A stretch of 64,000 bases of DNA from Proteus terrae subsp. cibarius (GTDB taxonomy: Bacteria > Pseudomonadota > Gammaproteobacteria > Enterobacterales > Enterobacteriaceae), in contig NZ_CP047349.1 of assembly GCF_011045835.1 (NCBI RefSeq), positions 1,798,001-1,862,000 of the forward strand, given 5' to 3'. A program made the position numbers and the translations under genes. Below, in pieces: positions 44,467 through 56,094 of this stretch (positions within the stretch are counted from its first letter, which is position 1; each line of letters begins with the position of its first letter). Below the pieces are notes generated by a model. The model saw nothing but the letters and a program-made list of their open reading frames with translations, made no database searches and was not told the origin of the DNA.

Positions 44467-45348
44467 ATGATGAGAAATCTTCCTCCATTGCCTTCATTAC
44501 GTGCTTTCTTAGTTGCTTGCCATAGTCAAAGTTATACAGAAGCCGCACAAACATTGTGTGTCACTCATGGTGCAATTAGTCGTCATATCCAAGTTATAGA
44601 AAAATGGTTTGGTGTCACTTTATTTAATAAACAAGGTTTACGTCGAGTACCCACCCCTTATGCATTGACATTGGCGCAAGAACTAAGTGAAGTTTTTGAT
44701 AAATTAAATGATATTGGTTTTCGGTATGGCAATGGCGGAAAAAACGATATTTTAAATATCAGTGTTCCGACAACACTTTGTTTAAAATGGCTTATTCCCC
44801 GAATGGAGGATTTTTATCTTCAATATCCTAATGCAAATATCCAAATTGCCTCTGCAAATAGCGAGCGATTTCATTTGATTAGTCATGATGATCTGATAAT
44901 TCGTCCTCAACCTCAGCAACAAGAGTATTCATCTGTTGTTTTTTTAGAGGATAAACATTGTTTAATTGCTTCTGAAAAATTCTTAAACCGTTACAGTGTC
45001 ACTGAGCCTGAAGATGTTTTTGGCTGCCCTGTTATCGATACACTTACTCGTCCCGGACATTGGCAACAATGGTTAAACGCAACTCATCTCAATACGCAGC
45101 GATCGTTCTCGCGTCATTATCGCTTTGATCACTTTCATATTTCTCTGCAAGCTATTATTGAAGGATTAGGACTTGGTATTGGCCCTATTTCAATTTTATC
45201 GAATGAAATAAATAATGGTATTTTAAAAGTTTTATTTCCAAATATTCAAATTGCACCGATGAGTTATTACGCTTTAACGCCAATAGGTGTACAAAAAACC
45301 AAAACACATCTTGATTTTGAACAATGGCTTACCCAACAGAAAAGTTAA
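44467..45348 (+). CDS. LysR-family regulator (GcvA/AmpR-like)
   Basis: A 293-residue protein. The N-terminal HTH PPLPSLRAFLVACHSQSYTEAAQTLCVTHGAISRHIQVIEKWFGVTLFNKQGLRRVPTPYA is of the GcvA/AmpR subgroup, which starts with LPPL.SLRAF. The effector domain follows to the C-terminus. The start has doubled ATG codons (44467 and 44470). It diverges from the TauE/SafE gene, its probable target. Confidence 0.88.
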   Translation: MMRNLPPLPSLRAFLVACHSQSYTEAAQTLCVTHGAISRHIQVIEKWFGVTLFNKQGLRRVPTPYALTLAQELSEVFDKLNDIGFRYGNGGKNDILNISVPTTLCLKWLIPRMEDFYLQYPNANIQIASANSERFHLISHDDLIIRPQPQQQEYSSVVFLEDKHCLIASEKFLNRYSVTEPEDVFGCPVIDTLTRPGHWQQWLNATHLNTQRSFSRHYRFDHFHISLQAIIEGLGLGIGPISILSNEINNGILKVLFPNIQIAPMSYYALTPIGVQKTKTHLDFEQWLTQQKS

Positions 45349-45713
45349 TTTTACTAATGAAGTAAGTGATTATTTTTCATAAAAATAGCGATTCTAATCT
45401 TATTAATTACACTTTTTAAAACTAATTGTTAGTTGTTTAATTAAAAACATCTAATGTTAGCCTTCTTTTTGTGAACAAGTAAAAACACTAATCGTGCTGT
45501 TTTAATAATTCGCGATCTTCCCCTGCACCATCCAGCAAACCCATTTAAATTCAATTAATTAAAATCAAAAAATAAGTACATTAACTTATAAAAATTATTT
45601 TGATTTTAAATAATCTGTTATAAACACTTATTGTTTAACTTAAATTAACGTTCTATGCTGATATTTATATATAAAATTTATTAATTTATTTGCTGACAAC
45701 GAAGGACGATAAG
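45349..45713. other. AT-rich leader region of the glycogen operon
   Basis: No ORF with a ribosome binding site. An extended -10 (TGTTATAAA, 45616-45624) is a candidate start for the glg transcript, leaving a ~90-nt leader. A single TGTGA half-site for CRP occurs near 45471, without a matching second half, so CRP control cannot be claimed. Confidence 0.4.
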
Positions 45714-47897
45714 ATGTCTGTAGCTGTGACAAAAAAAGCAATAGAAAAACTAATTAATGGGTATGAGTCTGATCCTTTTGCACTTCTTGGTATGCATGAA
45801 ACGTCGGCAGGTTTAGAGGTTCGTGCTTTTTTACCAGATGCAGTTGCAGTCAGTGTCATTGATAGAAAAAACGGTCGAAATGTAGCAACACTAGAGTGTA
45901 AGCATCCTAGTGGTTTTTTCTGTGGCGCTATTCCTCGACGTAAACGTCGTTTTAGTTACTGTTTAGATGTAACGTGGGAAAATGTACAAGGTGTCGTTGA
46001 TGATCCCTATCAATTTGGCATTTTATTGCAAGAAATGGATATTTGGTTTTTAGCACAAGGCCATCACTCCCGCCCTTACCAATGTTTAGGCGCGCACCCT
46101 ACAAAACTGGGGGATATTGATGGTATTACTTTTGCTGTATGGGCACCCAACGCAAAAAGTGTAAGCGTTGTAGGCGATTTTTCATTCTGGGATGAAAGAC
46201 GTTTTCCAATGCGATTACGTCGTGAAAGTGGAATATGGGAGCTTTTCCTTCCACAGGCTCATCTTGGTGATTGCTATAAATATTCTATTCTTGATGCGAA
46301 TGGTGAACGTCGATTAAAAGCTGATCCTTATGCTTTTGAAACACAAATACGCCCTGAAACTGCGTCAATTATCAATACATTACCCCCAATCAAACCGATG
46401 CCACTATCGCGTCAGCAAGCGAATCAACGCAATGCACCTATGTCTATTTATGAAGTTCATCTAGGTTCATGGCGTAGACATACTGACGATCAAAGCTGGT
46501 TAAGTTACCGCGAATTAGCTGAACAGTTAATTCCATATGTTAAAGAGATGGGCTTTACTCATATTGAGTTGCTCCCTATTAATGAGCATCCTTTTGATGG
46601 CTCATGGGGATATCAACCGTTAGGGTTATATTCACCAACTCGTCGCTTTGGCTCTCCTATGGATTTCCGTGACTTTATTGAAGCGGCTCATCAAGCAGGA
46701 ATTAAAGTCATATTAGATTGGGTTCCTGGTCATTTCCCTGAGGATGATTACGGTTTACGTAATTTTGATGGCACATCACTCTATGAATATGCAGATAGAC
46801 GTGAAGGCTTTCATCCTGATTGGAATACTTTGATTTATAACTATGGGCGCAATGAAGTACTGAATTATCTTTCTGGTAATTTGTTGTATTGGCATGAGCA
46901 TTTTGCGCTTGATGGTTTCCGTTTCGATGCTGTTGCTTCAATGCTTTATCGTGATTACAGCCGAAAAGAAGGCGAATGGATCCCCAATAAACATGGCGGA
47001 CGTGAGAATTTAGAATCTATTGATTTTATTCGCCATACCAACAAATTACTGGGTACAACCTGCCCAGGAACTATCACAATTGCAGAAGAGTCTACCGATT
47101 TTCCAGGTGTAACATTACCGCCTGATGATGGTGGTTTAGGTTTTAATTACAAATGGAATATGGGTTGGATGCATGACACGTTAGCTTATATGCAACGTGA
47201 TCCTATCTATCGTAAATATCATCACAACCAAATGACCTTTGGCATGCTCTATGCCTATAACGAAAACTTTGTTCTGCCTCTCTCTCACGATGAATTTGTG
47301 CATGGTAAAGGTTCGTTAATTGGTCGCATGGTGGGCGATGATTGGCAAAAATTTGCCAATTTACGTGCATATCTTGGCTTTATGTGGGCTTATCCCGGCA
47401 AAAAACTACTATTTATGGGATGTGAGTTTGCACAGTGGCGTGAATGGAACCACGACAGTAGCTTAGATTGGCATCTTCTTGAAGAGCCTAATAGTCCGCA
47501 CCAAGGTGTTCAACACTTTGTCCGAGATTTGAATCTTTCCTATCAAGCTAATGCTCCGCTTTATGAATGTGATTTTGAACGTGAAGGCTTTGAGTGGCTT
47601 ACCGTTGATGATCACGATAACTCCGTCTTTGCTTTTTGCCGTAAAGACGCACAAGGCAATGAAATTATTGTTATCAGTAACTTCACTCCAGTTGTTCATC
47701 ACAACTACGTTGTCGGTGTAAATAAAGCCGGTGCTTATCAAGAAATTCTCAACAGTGATTCTGAATTTTATAACGGCAGTAATGTAGGAAATTTAGGTGA
47801 AATAGAGACAACCGCAAGTGCATTTAATGGCAAGCCTCACTCTTTGTCATTGTCATTACCCCCACTTGCGACGCTGTATTTAAGATTGAAGGATTAA
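45714..47897 (+). CDS. glgB: 1,4-alpha-glucan branching enzyme
   Basis: A 727-residue enzyme that makes alpha-1,6 branches in glycogen. ATG 45714 ([13 protein letters not shown]) with AAGGA 7 nt upstream is preferred to a TTG at 45690. It has an N-terminal carbohydrate-binding region, then CBM48 ([29 protein letters not shown]), and a GH13 catalytic domain with [19 protein letters not shown] (nucleophile Asp), [10 protein letters not shown] (acid Glu) and [14 protein letters not shown]. Length equals E. coli GlgB (728). First gene of the five-gene operon; 1 bp to glgX. Confidence 0.97.
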   Translation: MSVAVTKKAIEKLINGYESDPFALLGMHETSAGLEVRAFLPDAVAVSVIDRKNGRNVATLECKHPSGFFCGAIPRRKRRFSYCLDVTWENVQGVVDDPYQFGILLQEMDIWFLAQGHHSRPYQCLGAHPTKLGDIDGITFAVWAPNAKSVSVVGDFSFWDERRFPMRLRRESGIWELFLPQAHLGDCYKYSILDANGERRLKADPYAFETQIRPETASIINTLPPIKPMPLSRQQANQRNAPMSIYEVHLGSWRRHTDDQSWLSYRELAEQLIPYVKEMGFTHIELLPINEHPFDGSWGYQPLGLYSPTRRFGSPMDFRDFIEAAHQAGIKVILDWVPGHFPEDDYGLRNFDGTSLYEYADRREGFHPDWNTLIYNYGRNEVLNYLSGNLLYWHEHFALDGFRFDAVASMLYRDYSRKEGEWIPNKHGGRENLESIDFIRHTNKLLGTTCPGTITIAEESTDFPGVTLPPDDGGLGFNYKWNMGWMHDTLAYMQRDPIYRKYHHNQMTFGMLYAYNENFVLPLSHDEFVHGKGSLIGRMVGDDWQKFANLRAYLGFMWAYPGKKLLFMGCEFAQWREWNHDSSLDWHLLEEPNSPHQGVQHFVRDLNLSYQANAPLYECDFEREGFEWLTVDDHDNSVFAFCRKDAQGNEIIVISNFTPVVHHNYVVGVNKAGAYQEILNSDSEFYNGSNVGNLGEIETTASAFNGKPHSLSLSLPPLATLYLRLKD

Positions 47898-47898
47898 T

Positions 47899-49968
47899 AT
47901 GTCTTTAGACTATGGTCGCCCTTTTCCTATGGGCAGTCATTATGATGGCTATGGAGTAAATTTTACACTCTTTAGTGAAAATGCCACTAAAGTCATTCTT
48001 TGCCTGTTTGATAAAGCAGGCAAAGAGATCCGATACCCATTACCGGGTAAAACTGGCTCAATTTGGCATGGGTATTTGCCCGGTGCAGGGCCCGGTTTAC
48101 ATTATGGTTATCGTGTAGAAGGTGAATGGGACCCAGAGCAAGGATTGTTCTATCAACCTCAGCAACTATTATTAGATCCTTATGCAAAACAGGTGACGGG
48201 TATTGTTGATAATACATTACCTTACACCTCTCCTGTTTTTAATTCATTAGAGCATGATGATAGTGCGATTACACCTAAAGCGGTTATCACAGATGATAGT
48301 GGCTGTTTTTGCCATTCTTATAAAGAAAAAGGCACTTATCAGCGTTTAAATACATCGTGGTCAGAAACCATTATTTACGAAGGACATGTAAAAGGACTGA
48401 CAAAACTGCATCCTGAAATACCTGAGAAATTGCAGGGCACTTATGCGGCATTAGGGCATCCTGCTTTTATTTCACATCTAAAAAAATTGGGTATTACAGC
48501 ATTAGAATTATTGCCGGTTCAATACCATTTAACAGAGCCACATCTCCATAAAATCGGTTTAAAAAACTATTGGGGTTATAACGTATTAGCACCTTTCGCT
48601 TTATCAACTCAATATTATTCTAATTCAGGTCGCAATATTATTGATGAATTTCGAGAAGCCGTAAGATGCCTACATAAAGCCAATATTGAAGTGATTTTAG
48701 ATGTGGTGTTTAACCATACCGCGGAATTAAGTGATCAATTCGAAGGTTATATTGTTTCGCAGCGTGGTATTGATAACCAAAGCTATTATTGGCTAAACGA
48801 CGAAAAAAAAGCTCAAAATTGGACGGGTTGTGGTAATACGCTCAACTTAAGTCGCCCAGAAACGGTGCAGTGGGTTATGGATTGCCTGCGTTATTGGGTG
48901 ACAGAATTTCATATTGATGGTTTTCGTTTTGATTTGGCGACAAGTCTTGGCCGAGTTCCCTATTTTGATACTCAATCACCTCTATTGACGGCTATTCGAC
49001 AAGATCCGCTATTGTCACGCATTAAACTTATCGCAGAGCCTTGGGACTTAGGCTCTGATGGTTATCAAGTCGGTAATTTTCCTGTTCCATTTACAGAGTG
49101 GAATGATAGTTATCGTGATGTTATTCGTCGTTTTTGGTTATGGCGTGATGTTTCTATTGCGACATTTGCAGACAATATTACAGGCTCAGCAAAGCTGTAT
49201 CACAAAAATGGCAGACCTCCCTATTCTAGCGTCAATATGATAACTAGCCACGACGGCTTTACACTGCGGGATTTAGTGAGTTATCAGAATAAACATAACG
49301 AGGAGAATGGAGAATCAAACCTAGATGGACACAACACCAATTACAGTGTGAATTTTGGTGAAGAAGGTTTGATAGTTAACGAAAAGATAAGTCAATACAG
49401 ATTGCTTGCAACAAGGAACATGCTGGCAACGCTACTGCTTTCTAGAGGAACACCTCATTTACTCGCCGGTGATGAAGTGGGTAATACGCAATATGGTAAT
49501 AACAACGCTTATTGTCAGGATAATAAAGTCAGTTGGATCAAATGGTTTCAACAGCCTTACAACTTAACTGATTACATTCGCCACCTTATTGAATTACGTC
49601 ACCAAATTACACCTTTAAGTTCTCTTAAATGGTGGGAAGAAAATAGCCAAGATGTTATTTGGTTAAATCAGAATGCTCAACCTATGAGTTATGAAGATTG
49701 GCAACAACTTCCACCCTCACCATTACAACTTATTTTAGCGCAACAATGGATCTTAATGTTTAACCCATTAAGAAATAGCGCCGTTTTTTCTTTACCTGAA
49801 GGGTCTTGGTCTTGCTTGCTTGATACGGCTAGCTGGCCTGATTGTTACCCGACACAATCTCAGGATTGTGAAGTACAACCTAACAGTATCACCCTTTGGC
49901 GAAATAGCGTTTTTTATACTCAGTCTTCTACTGAAAAATTACCCATTATTTCCTCCCAAGTTAAGTAA
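47899..49968 (+). CDS. glgX: Glycogen debranching enzyme GlgX
   Basis: A 689-residue GH13 enzyme that removes alpha-1,6-linked chains from limit dextrin. CBM48 at the N-terminus (GYGVNFTLFSENATKVILCLFD), then VILDVVFNHTAE, DGFRFDLATSLGR (nucleophile Asp), KLIAEPWDLGSDGYQVGNFP (acid Glu) and MITSHDGFTLRDLVSY. It is about 30 residues longer than E. coli GlgX (657). Start 1 bp after glgB, implying coupled translation. Confidence 0.95.
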   Translation: MSLDYGRPFPMGSHYDGYGVNFTLFSENATKVILCLFDKAGKEIRYPLPGKTGSIWHGYLPGAGPGLHYGYRVEGEWDPEQGLFYQPQQLLLDPYAKQVTGIVDNTLPYTSPVFNSLEHDDSAITPKAVITDDSGCFCHSYKEKGTYQRLNTSWSETIIYEGHVKGLTKLHPEIPEKLQGTYAALGHPAFISHLKKLGITALELLPVQYHLTEPHLHKIGLKNYWGYNVLAPFALSTQYYSNSGRNIIDEFREAVRCLHKANIEVILDVVFNHTAELSDQFEGYIVSQRGIDNQSYYWLNDEKKAQNWTGCGNTLNLSRPETVQWVMDCLRYWVTEFHIDGFRFDLATSLGRVPYFDTQSPLLTAIRQDPLLSRIKLIAEPWDLGSDGYQVGNFPVPFTEWNDSYRDVIRRFWLWRDVSIATFADNITGSAKLYHKNGRPPYSSVNMITSHDGFTLRDLVSYQNKHNEENGESNLDGHNTNYSVNFGEEGLIVNEKISQYRLLATRNMLATLLLSRGTPHLLAGDEVGNTQYGNNNAYCQDNKVSWIKWFQQPYNLTDYIRHLIELRHQITPLSSLKWWEENSQDVIWLNQNAQPMSYEDWQQLPPSPLQLILAQQWILMFNPLRNSAVFSLPEGSWSCLLDTASWPDCYPTQSQDCEVQPNSITLWRNSVFYTQSSTEKLPIISSQVK

Positions 49969-49989
49969 TTTGATTGGAGTGCTATATCT

Positions 49990-51339
49990 ATGATGACAAC
50001 AGAACAAGGCCAAAAATTAATGTTGGCACAACAACTTCCTAAAGAGGCAATTGCACTCGTTTTAGCGGGAGGTCGTGGTACACGCTTAAAAGCATTGACT
50101 TCAAAACGTGCAAAACCGGCGGTTTTCTTTGGTGGGAAATTTCGAATTATCGACTTTACGCTATCAAACTGTCTTAACTCAGGGATCCGTCGTATTGGTG
50201 TAATTACCCAATATCAGTCACACTCCTTAGTTCAACATATTCAGCGCGGTTGGTCATTCTTCAACGAAGATATGAATGAGTTTGTTGATTTATTACCGGC
50301 TCAACAACGTCGTAATACCGAACATTGGTATATGGGGACAGCTGATGCTATCTATCAAAACCTCGATATTCTTCGTAGTTACAAAGCAAAATATGTCGTT
50401 ATTTTAGCTGGCGACCATATTTATAAAATGAACTACGCCCGTTTATTACTTGATCACGTTGAAAATAAATCAAAATTCACCGTGGCTTGTATTCGTGTTC
50501 CTAAAGAAGATGCATTCCAATTTGGTATTATGGATATCGATGAAAATCGTCGAGTGCTCAATTTCTTAGAAAAACCATCAAACCCACCTTGTATTCCTGA
50601 TGATCCTGATCATTCATTAGCAAGCATGGGTATTTATGTGGTTGATAGAGATTATCTCTTTGATTTATTAGAAGAAGATAGCCGTGATCCAAATTCACAC
50701 CATGACTTTGGTCAAGATATCATTCCGAGAATCACTGAACGTGGCGATGTTCTTGCTCACCCATTTGAACTCTCTTGTGTCAGTTCAGATCCTTCAGTGC
50801 CACCGTACTGGCGCGATGTAGGAACCATTGAAGCATATTGGTCTGCTAACCTTGATTTAGCCTCTGTAACACCAGAACTTGATATGTATGCGAAAGACTG
50901 GCCAATTCGCACCTTTATGACACCGTTACCACCAGCTAAATTTGTCCAAGATAATCATGGTGAACATGGACAAATGATGAACTCCTTGATTGCTGACGGT
51001 TGTATTATCAATGGATCAACACTCTATTCATCTATCCTATTCCCATTAGTTCGCGTTGAATCTTTCTGCCATATCGAAGATTCCGTGATTTTACCTGATG
51101 TGACTGTGAGCCATCATTGCTACTTAAAACGCTGCATTATTGAGCGTAGCTGTACTATTCCAGAAGGTACTGTTATTGGGATGAATGCCGAAGAAGATGC
51201 GGCACGTTTCCACCGAACTGAAGAAGGTATTGTGCTTGTAACAAGAGAAATGCTTGAGCAACTCGCACTTAATGAAAAAGAAAATCCAACTGAAACAACT
51301 GCAGAAAAAAAACCTCAAAATGAGGAGGCATTTTCGTGA
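49990..51339 (+). CDS. glgC: Glucose-1-phosphate adenylyltransferase
   Basis: A 449-residue enzyme making ADP-glucose, the committed step of glycogen synthesis. Nucleotidyltransferase core: [35 protein letters not shown] (N-terminal binding loop), [31 protein letters not shown] and EKPSNPP; the C-terminal left-handed beta-helix follows. GGAG precedes the ATG. It overlaps glgA by 4 bp (GTGA). Activation by fructose-1,6-bisphosphate is known for the enterobacterial enzyme. The C-terminal tail after residue ~430 is Glu- and Lys-rich. Confidence 0.97.
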   Translation: MMTTEQGQKLMLAQQLPKEAIALVLAGGRGTRLKALTSKRAKPAVFFGGKFRIIDFTLSNCLNSGIRRIGVITQYQSHSLVQHIQRGWSFFNEDMNEFVDLLPAQQRRNTEHWYMGTADAIYQNLDILRSYKAKYVVILAGDHIYKMNYARLLLDHVENKSKFTVACIRVPKEDAFQFGIMDIDENRRVLNFLEKPSNPPCIPDDPDHSLASMGIYVVDRDYLFDLLEEDSRDPNSHHDFGQDIIPRITERGDVLAHPFELSCVSSDPSVPPYWRDVGTIEAYWSANLDLASVTPELDMYAKDWPIRTFMTPLPPAKFVQDNHGEHGQMMNSLIADGCIINGSTLYSSILFPLVRVESFCHIEDSVILPDVTVSHHCYLKRCIIERSCTIPEGTVIGMNAEEDAARFHRTEEGIVLVTREMLEQLALNEKENPTETTAEKKPQNEEAFS

Positions 51340-52769
51340 ATGTCCTTCACTGTTGTTCTGAACTATTCCCTCTGCTAAAAACAGGGGGATTAGCGGATGT
51401 TATGGGCTCTTTGCCTTTAGCTCAAAAAAAGATAGGCTTAGATGCGCGGGTTGTTATACCCGCGTTTCCTGCTATCAAAGATAATATTCCCGATCTCAAA
51501 TTAGTGACTAATATCGATACCTTTGCAGGTAATATTTCTCTGCTTTATGGCCAATACCAAGGTGTTGATATTTATCTTATTGATGCACCTCATCTTTATC
51601 AACGCGCTGGTAGTCCTTATCACGACCAACATCAACACCCTTATAGTGATAATGTTTTTCGTTTTGCTTTATTAGGTTGGGTAGCGAGCGAATTATCAGC
51701 GGGGTTAGATCCTTTATGGCGAGCTGATGTTGTTCATGCTCATGATTGGCATGCTGGACTTGCTTGTGCTTATTTAGCAGTTAAACATTATTCAGTAAAA
51801 TCTGTTTTTACTGTTCATAATCTGGCTTATAAAGGTGAATTCTCACCTTATCATCTGCATCAACTTGAATTACCTGATTACAGTTTTTCAATTAATGGAC
51901 TGGAATATTACGGACAAATTTCATTCCTAAAAGCAGGCCTCTTTTATGCTAACCACATTACGACAGTCAGCCCAACTTATGCCAAAGAGATAACCACTCA
52001 AGAATTTGGCTACGGTTTAGAGGGATTATTGCGTCAACGTGCTTATGAACAGCGATTAAGTGGCATCTTAAATGGCGTTGATGAGGCGGTTTGGGATCCT
52101 GCAACAGATAGCTTAATTACACGTCGTTATGATATTAAAAACCTGAATAAGCGTTTAGAAAACAAAACCACATTACAGAAAAAATGTGGTTTACCTGTCA
52201 ACAATACTGCTCCTCTTTTTGCAGCTGTCAGTCGTTTAACTTCGCAAAAAGGGCTCGATTTAGTTATTGAAATACTCCCTGATATCGTTGAACAAGGTGG
52301 CCAGTTTGTTTTATTAGGTACTGGCGATAGTCACCTTGAAGCGGCATTTTTACACGCACAACAACAATATCCGCAAAATGTAGCAGTTCATATTGGTTAT
52401 GACGAAAGTTTTTCACACCAAGTTATCGCCGGTGCTGATGTGATTATGGTACCTAGTCGTTTTGAACCTTGTGGATTAACTCAGTTATATGGCTTGAAAT
52501 ATGGAGCCCTACCTTTAGTGAGACACACGGGCGGATTAGCCGATACGGTTAATGATTGTTCATTAGAAAATTTAGCACATCACCAAGCTACTGGTTTTGT
52601 TTTCTATGAAGCAACACCAGACTCTCTGCGTCAGGCTATTAATCGTGCCTTTACTTTATGGAGTATGCCTAAACAGTGGCAACAAGCTCAAACTGATGGC
52701 ATGAATCAAACTATTTTTAGTTGGGAAACTGCTGCAAAAACGTATGCGGCACTGTATCAACATTTATAG
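51336..52769 (+). CDS. glgA: Glycogen synthase (ADP-glucose type)
   Basis: A 477-residue GT5 enzyme extending alpha-1,4 chains from ADP-glucose. It begins at GTG 51336, overlapping the glgC stop: [27 protein letters not shown] carries the ADP-glucose KTGGL motif. [41 protein letters not shown] and the C-terminal [33 protein letters not shown] are the other signatures. Length equals E. coli GlgA (477). Confidence 0.97.
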   Translation: MNVLHCCSELFPLLKTGGLADVMGSLPLAQKKIGLDARVVIPAFPAIKDNIPDLKLVTNIDTFAGNISLLYGQYQGVDIYLIDAPHLYQRAGSPYHDQHQHPYSDNVFRFALLGWVASELSAGLDPLWRADVVHAHDWHAGLACAYLAVKHYSVKSVFTVHNLAYKGEFSPYHLHQLELPDYSFSINGLEYYGQISFLKAGLFYANHITTVSPTYAKEITTQEFGYGLEGLLRQRAYEQRLSGILNGVDEAVWDPATDSLITRRYDIKNLNKRLENKTTLQKKCGLPVNNTAPLFAAVSRLTSQKGLDLVIEILPDIVEQGGQFVLLGTGDSHLEAAFLHAQQQYPQNVAVHIGYDESFSHQVIAGADVIMVPSRFEPCGLTQLYGLKYGALPLVRHTGGLADTVNDCSLENLAHHQATGFVFYEATPDSLRQAINRAFTLWSMPKQWQQAQTDGMNQTIFSWETAAKTYAALYQHL

Positions 52770-52811
52770 ACATGAGGTCTATTTGAGCCAGTGAATAACA
52801 AAAAGAGATTT

Positions 52812-55265
52812 ATGATGAAAAATTTATGTGAATTTGATTATTTATCACCTGATAAGGATATTGAATCATTAAAGCGTTCTATTGTTTATAAACTAATGTT
52901 TATTGTTGGTACGTCGCCAAAATATGCAACACCAACAGATTGGTTAAATGCAACCTCTTACGCTATTAGAGACCGTTTAGTTGAACGCTGGTTAAAATCA
53001 ACCAAAGCAGAGCTTTCACCGAAAGTAAAACAAGTTTATTACATTTCGATGGAATTTCTCATGGGACGTTTTTTAACCAATGCCATGCTCTCTTTAGGTG
53101 TTTATCACGAAGTTAAAGAGGCATTAAAAGAGTTAGGCCTTGATCTTGAGAAACAAATCGAACTTGAGCCCGATCCTGGTTTAGGTAATGGTGGTTTAGG
53201 TCGTTTGGCTGCTTGTTTCCTTGATTCTTGTGCCACATTAGGTTATCCCGTTACAGGTTATGGTATTCGTTATGAATACGGAATGTTCCGCCAGCAAATT
53301 CAGAATGGTGAACAACATGAAGTTGCGGATAACTGGCTTGAAAAAGGTAATCCATGGGAATTCCCTCGTCATGATCTGCAATTTGAAGTAGATTTTGGCG
53401 GACGTTTACAGCAAGAAGGTGAGAAAAATTATTGGGTTGATACTTTCAACGTAATGGCACAACCTTATGACTCTATTGTTCCGGGTTATAACACACAAGC
53501 GACAGATACCATTCGTTTATGGTCAGCTAAATCAAATGTGGCGTTTAACTTAGGTAAATTTAATAAAGGTGAATATTTAGAGGCAACAGAGGCTAAAGAT
53601 CGCTCTGAAAATATCTCTCGTATTCTTTACCCTGATGATTCAACAACATCAGGTAAAATGTTGCGTTTACAACAAGAATATTTCTTAGTCAGTGCTTCTG
53701 TTCAAGATATTTTGCAACGTCATTATCATCTGCATCAACGCTTTGATAATCTAAAAGATTTTATTGCAATTCATCTTAATGATACTCACCCTGTTCTTGC
53801 TATCCCTGAACTAATGCGTCAGCTGATTGATAATCATGGATTTAGTTGGGATGAAGCATGGGAACAAACCATTCATATATTCTCATACACCAACCATACA
53901 TTAATGGGTGAAGCATTAGAGACTTGGCCTGTTGATATGCTTGGTCGCTCGCTTCCTCGCCATTTACAAATCATTTTCCAAATCAATGATAAATTCTTAA
54001 AACAAGTTAGAGAACTATTCCCTAACGATAACGACTTATTACGTCGTGTTTCTATTATAGATGAAGAGAATGGCCGAAATGTTCGTATGGCATGGTTAGC
54101 GGTTATTATTAGTCATCAGGTTAATGGTGTTTCTGAGCTTCATAGCCAATTAATGGTGCAATCTTTATTTGCTGATTTTGCGATGATCTATCCTAAGAAA
54201 TTCTGCAATATTACCAATGGGATCACACCACGCCGTTGGTTGGCGTTAGCAAACCCTTCTCTCTCTAAAGCAATTGATAGCCATATTGGTACGAATTGGC
54301 GAACCAATTTAGAGCAGTTAGGTGAATTAATGCCATTGGTGAAAGATAAAAATTTCTTGCGCCAATTAAAAGATTCAAAATGGATCAATAAACAAAATCT
54401 TGCGCAGATCATTAAGGAAGATTTAAATATTGATATTAACCCTGATGCGCTGTTTGATGTACAAATCAAGCGTATTCATGAATATAAACGCCAACTTCTC
54501 AATGTGTTAGGTATTATCACTCGTTATAATCGCATTTTAGAAAATCCAGAGAAAAACTGGGTGCCTCGCGTATTTATTTTTGGGGGTAAGGCAGCATCAG
54601 CTTATTATAATGCGAAGAAGATTATCAATCTTATCAACGATATTGCCAGTAAGATTAATAATGATGAGCGTATTAAAGATAAATTAAAAGTGATCTTTAT
54701 TCCTAACTACGGCGTAAGTTTAGCGCAACACATTATCCCTGCCGCAGATTTATCTGAGCAAATATCATTAGCAGGAACAGAAGCTTCTGGTACAGGGAAT
54801 ATGAAATTTGCCCTAAATGGTGCATTAACTATTGGCACGCTTGATGGTGCTAATATTGAAATTGGTGAGCATGTTGGTTTTGATAATATGTTTATCTTTG
54901 GTCACAATGCACAAGAAGTGGCAGAGTTAAGGCAACGTTATTCCCCTCGTCGTTATTACGATGAAGATGTTGAGTTGCATACTGCGCTTAACCAAATCGC
55001 TAATGGCTTCTTTAATCCAACTTGCCCTGATAAATACAAATCAATTTTCGATAGCTTAATTGAATTTGGTGATCATTATCAGGTATTAGCCGATTATCGT
55101 AGCTATGTCGATACGCAAGATAATGTTGATGTGCTTTATCAAGATGAAGAGGCTTGGTTGAAAAAGTCCGCGTTAAATATCTGCCAAATGGGCTATTTTT
55201 CTGCTGATCGTGCGGTAACAGAATATATGCAACGAATTTGGAAAGCTTCTGCGATTACATTGTAA
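52812..55265 (+). CDS. glgP: Glycogen phosphorylase
   Basis: An ~817-residue GT35 enzyme releasing glucose-1-phosphate from glycogen ends. Start among doubled ATGs 52812/52815 with AAGAGA upstream; a GTG at 52791 is less likely. Landmarks: [81 protein letters not shown], and the PLP site [28 protein letters not shown] with the Schiff-base Lys. Last gene of the operon, ended by a terminator. Confidence 0.96.
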   Translation: MMKNLCEFDYLSPDKDIESLKRSIVYKLMFIVGTSPKYATPTDWLNATSYAIRDRLVERWLKSTKAELSPKVKQVYYISMEFLMGRFLTNAMLSLGVYHEVKEALKELGLDLEKQIELEPDPGLGNGGLGRLAACFLDSCATLGYPVTGYGIRYEYGMFRQQIQNGEQHEVADNWLEKGNPWEFPRHDLQFEVDFGGRLQQEGEKNYWVDTFNVMAQPYDSIVPGYNTQATDTIRLWSAKSNVAFNLGKFNKGEYLEATEAKDRSENISRILYPDDSTTSGKMLRLQQEYFLVSASVQDILQRHYHLHQRFDNLKDFIAIHLNDTHPVLAIPELMRQLIDNHGFSWDEAWEQTIHIFSYTNHTLMGEALETWPVDMLGRSLPRHLQIIFQINDKFLKQVRELFPNDNDLLRRVSIIDEENGRNVRMAWLAVIISHQVNGVSELHSQLMVQSLFADFAMIYPKKFCNITNGITPRRWLALANPSLSKAIDSHIGTNWRTNLEQLGELMPLVKDKNFLRQLKDSKWINKQNLAQIIKEDLNIDINPDALFDVQIKRIHEYKRQLLNVLGIITRYNRILENPEKNWVPRVFIFGGKAASAYYNAKKIINLINDIASKINNDERIKDKLKVIFIPNYGVSLAQHIIPAADLSEQISLAGTEASGTGNMKFALNGALTIGTLDGANIEIGEHVGFDNMFIFGHNAQEVAELRQRYSPRRYYDEDVELHTALNQIANGFFNPTCPDKYKSIFDSLIEFGDHYQVLADYRSYVDTQDNVDVLYQDEEAWLKKSALNICQMGYFSADRAVTEYMQRIWKASAITL

Positions 55266-55297
55266 AAATTAAGCTAAATTTCTAAGGATAGAACAGT

Positions 55298-55325
55298 AAC
55301 CGCGCTTTATTGCGCGGTTTTTGCT
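55298..55325 (+). terminator. Terminator of the glg operon
   Basis: Perfect 8-bp G/C-rich stem AACCGCGC / GCGCGGTT with a 6-nt loop and a T-run. Confidence 0.9.
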
Positions 55326-55350
55326 TTTATTGTTTAAGGCTTAAATAAAA

Positions 55351-56001
55351 TTAGATTTTAATACGGTAGGCACAACGTCTTGCGCCTTCTAAAATATATT
55401 CAACACGTTGTAGTTCTACCCCTAGTGTTTCAGAAAATAGCTCTTTCTCTGTATTACAAAAACCTTGGCACACTTTAGCTGCTGCACAAATTGGGCAATG
55501 ATCTTCAATAAAAAGATACTCGTTATCTTTTACTTGCTCCCAATGTGCCATATAGCCCTCTTGGCTACGCAGTGTGGCTAAAATATCTAAACGGTCTGTG
55601 AGTTCATCTGAATCTTTTATTGCTTGTGTGTAGCGCTGATAACTCTGTTTCTTTCGTGCTAAAATAATTTTTTCGATAGCACTTTCACCCAATTCTTCAC
55701 GAATAGTCAGTAAAATCTGAGCGGTTAATTCAGCATGAGTATCAGGAAATTGTTTCTGACCTAATTCGGTTAAATGCCAATATTGAATAGGTCTTCCAAC
55801 ACCTTTTGGTTCGGTTATCGCTTCAACAAATCCTGCGTTAGCAAGTTTTACAAATTGTTGTCTTGCCGCTTCACTACTTGTACCAAGACGTTGCCCAACC
55901 TCATTTGCTTGCATAGGCCCATGTTTTTTAATTAAAAATAGAATTTTATCGCCAACAGTACGTTGAGCAGGATAATTATATTCCAAGTTTTTTCTTGACA
56001 T
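55351..56001 (-). CDS. HTH regulator with a C-terminal Cys cluster (Fe-S, SufR-like)
   Basis: A 216-residue protein. Residues ~15-75 are a DeoR/ArsR-like winged HTH (DKILFLIKKHGPMQANEVGQRLGTSSEAARQQFVKLANAGFVE; GRPIQYWHLTELG). The C-terminal domain carries C169-x2-C172-x5-C178-x3-C182 and C210 in GARRCAYRI, the arrangement of the SufR-like predicted regulators that bind a 4Fe-4S cluster. It may sense iron or redox state. It diverges from an MFS pump 93 bp away, its likely target. Confidence 0.83.
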   Translation of the reverse strand: MSRKNLEYNYPAQRTVGDKILFLIKKHGPMQANEVGQRLGTSSEAARQQFVKLANAGFVEAITEPKGVGRPIQYWHLTELGQKQFPDTHAELTAQILLTIREELGESAIEKIILARKKQSYQRYTQAIKDSDELTDRLDILATLRSQEGYMAHWEQVKDNEYLFIEDHCPICAAAKVCQGFCNTEKELFSETLGVELQRVEYILEGARRCAYRIKI

Positions 56002-56094
56002 ATTAAGCGTCTCAGCATTTATTTATCCAAGATTTACCTTGGTAATTTAACGAAGCTATGTCGTAATAGCAATAAAAGAAGGATATTTTTTCTA

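Noticed and set aside
45460-45490. Possible CRP site upstream of glgB
   Set aside because: Only one TGTGA half-site is present; the second half does not match.
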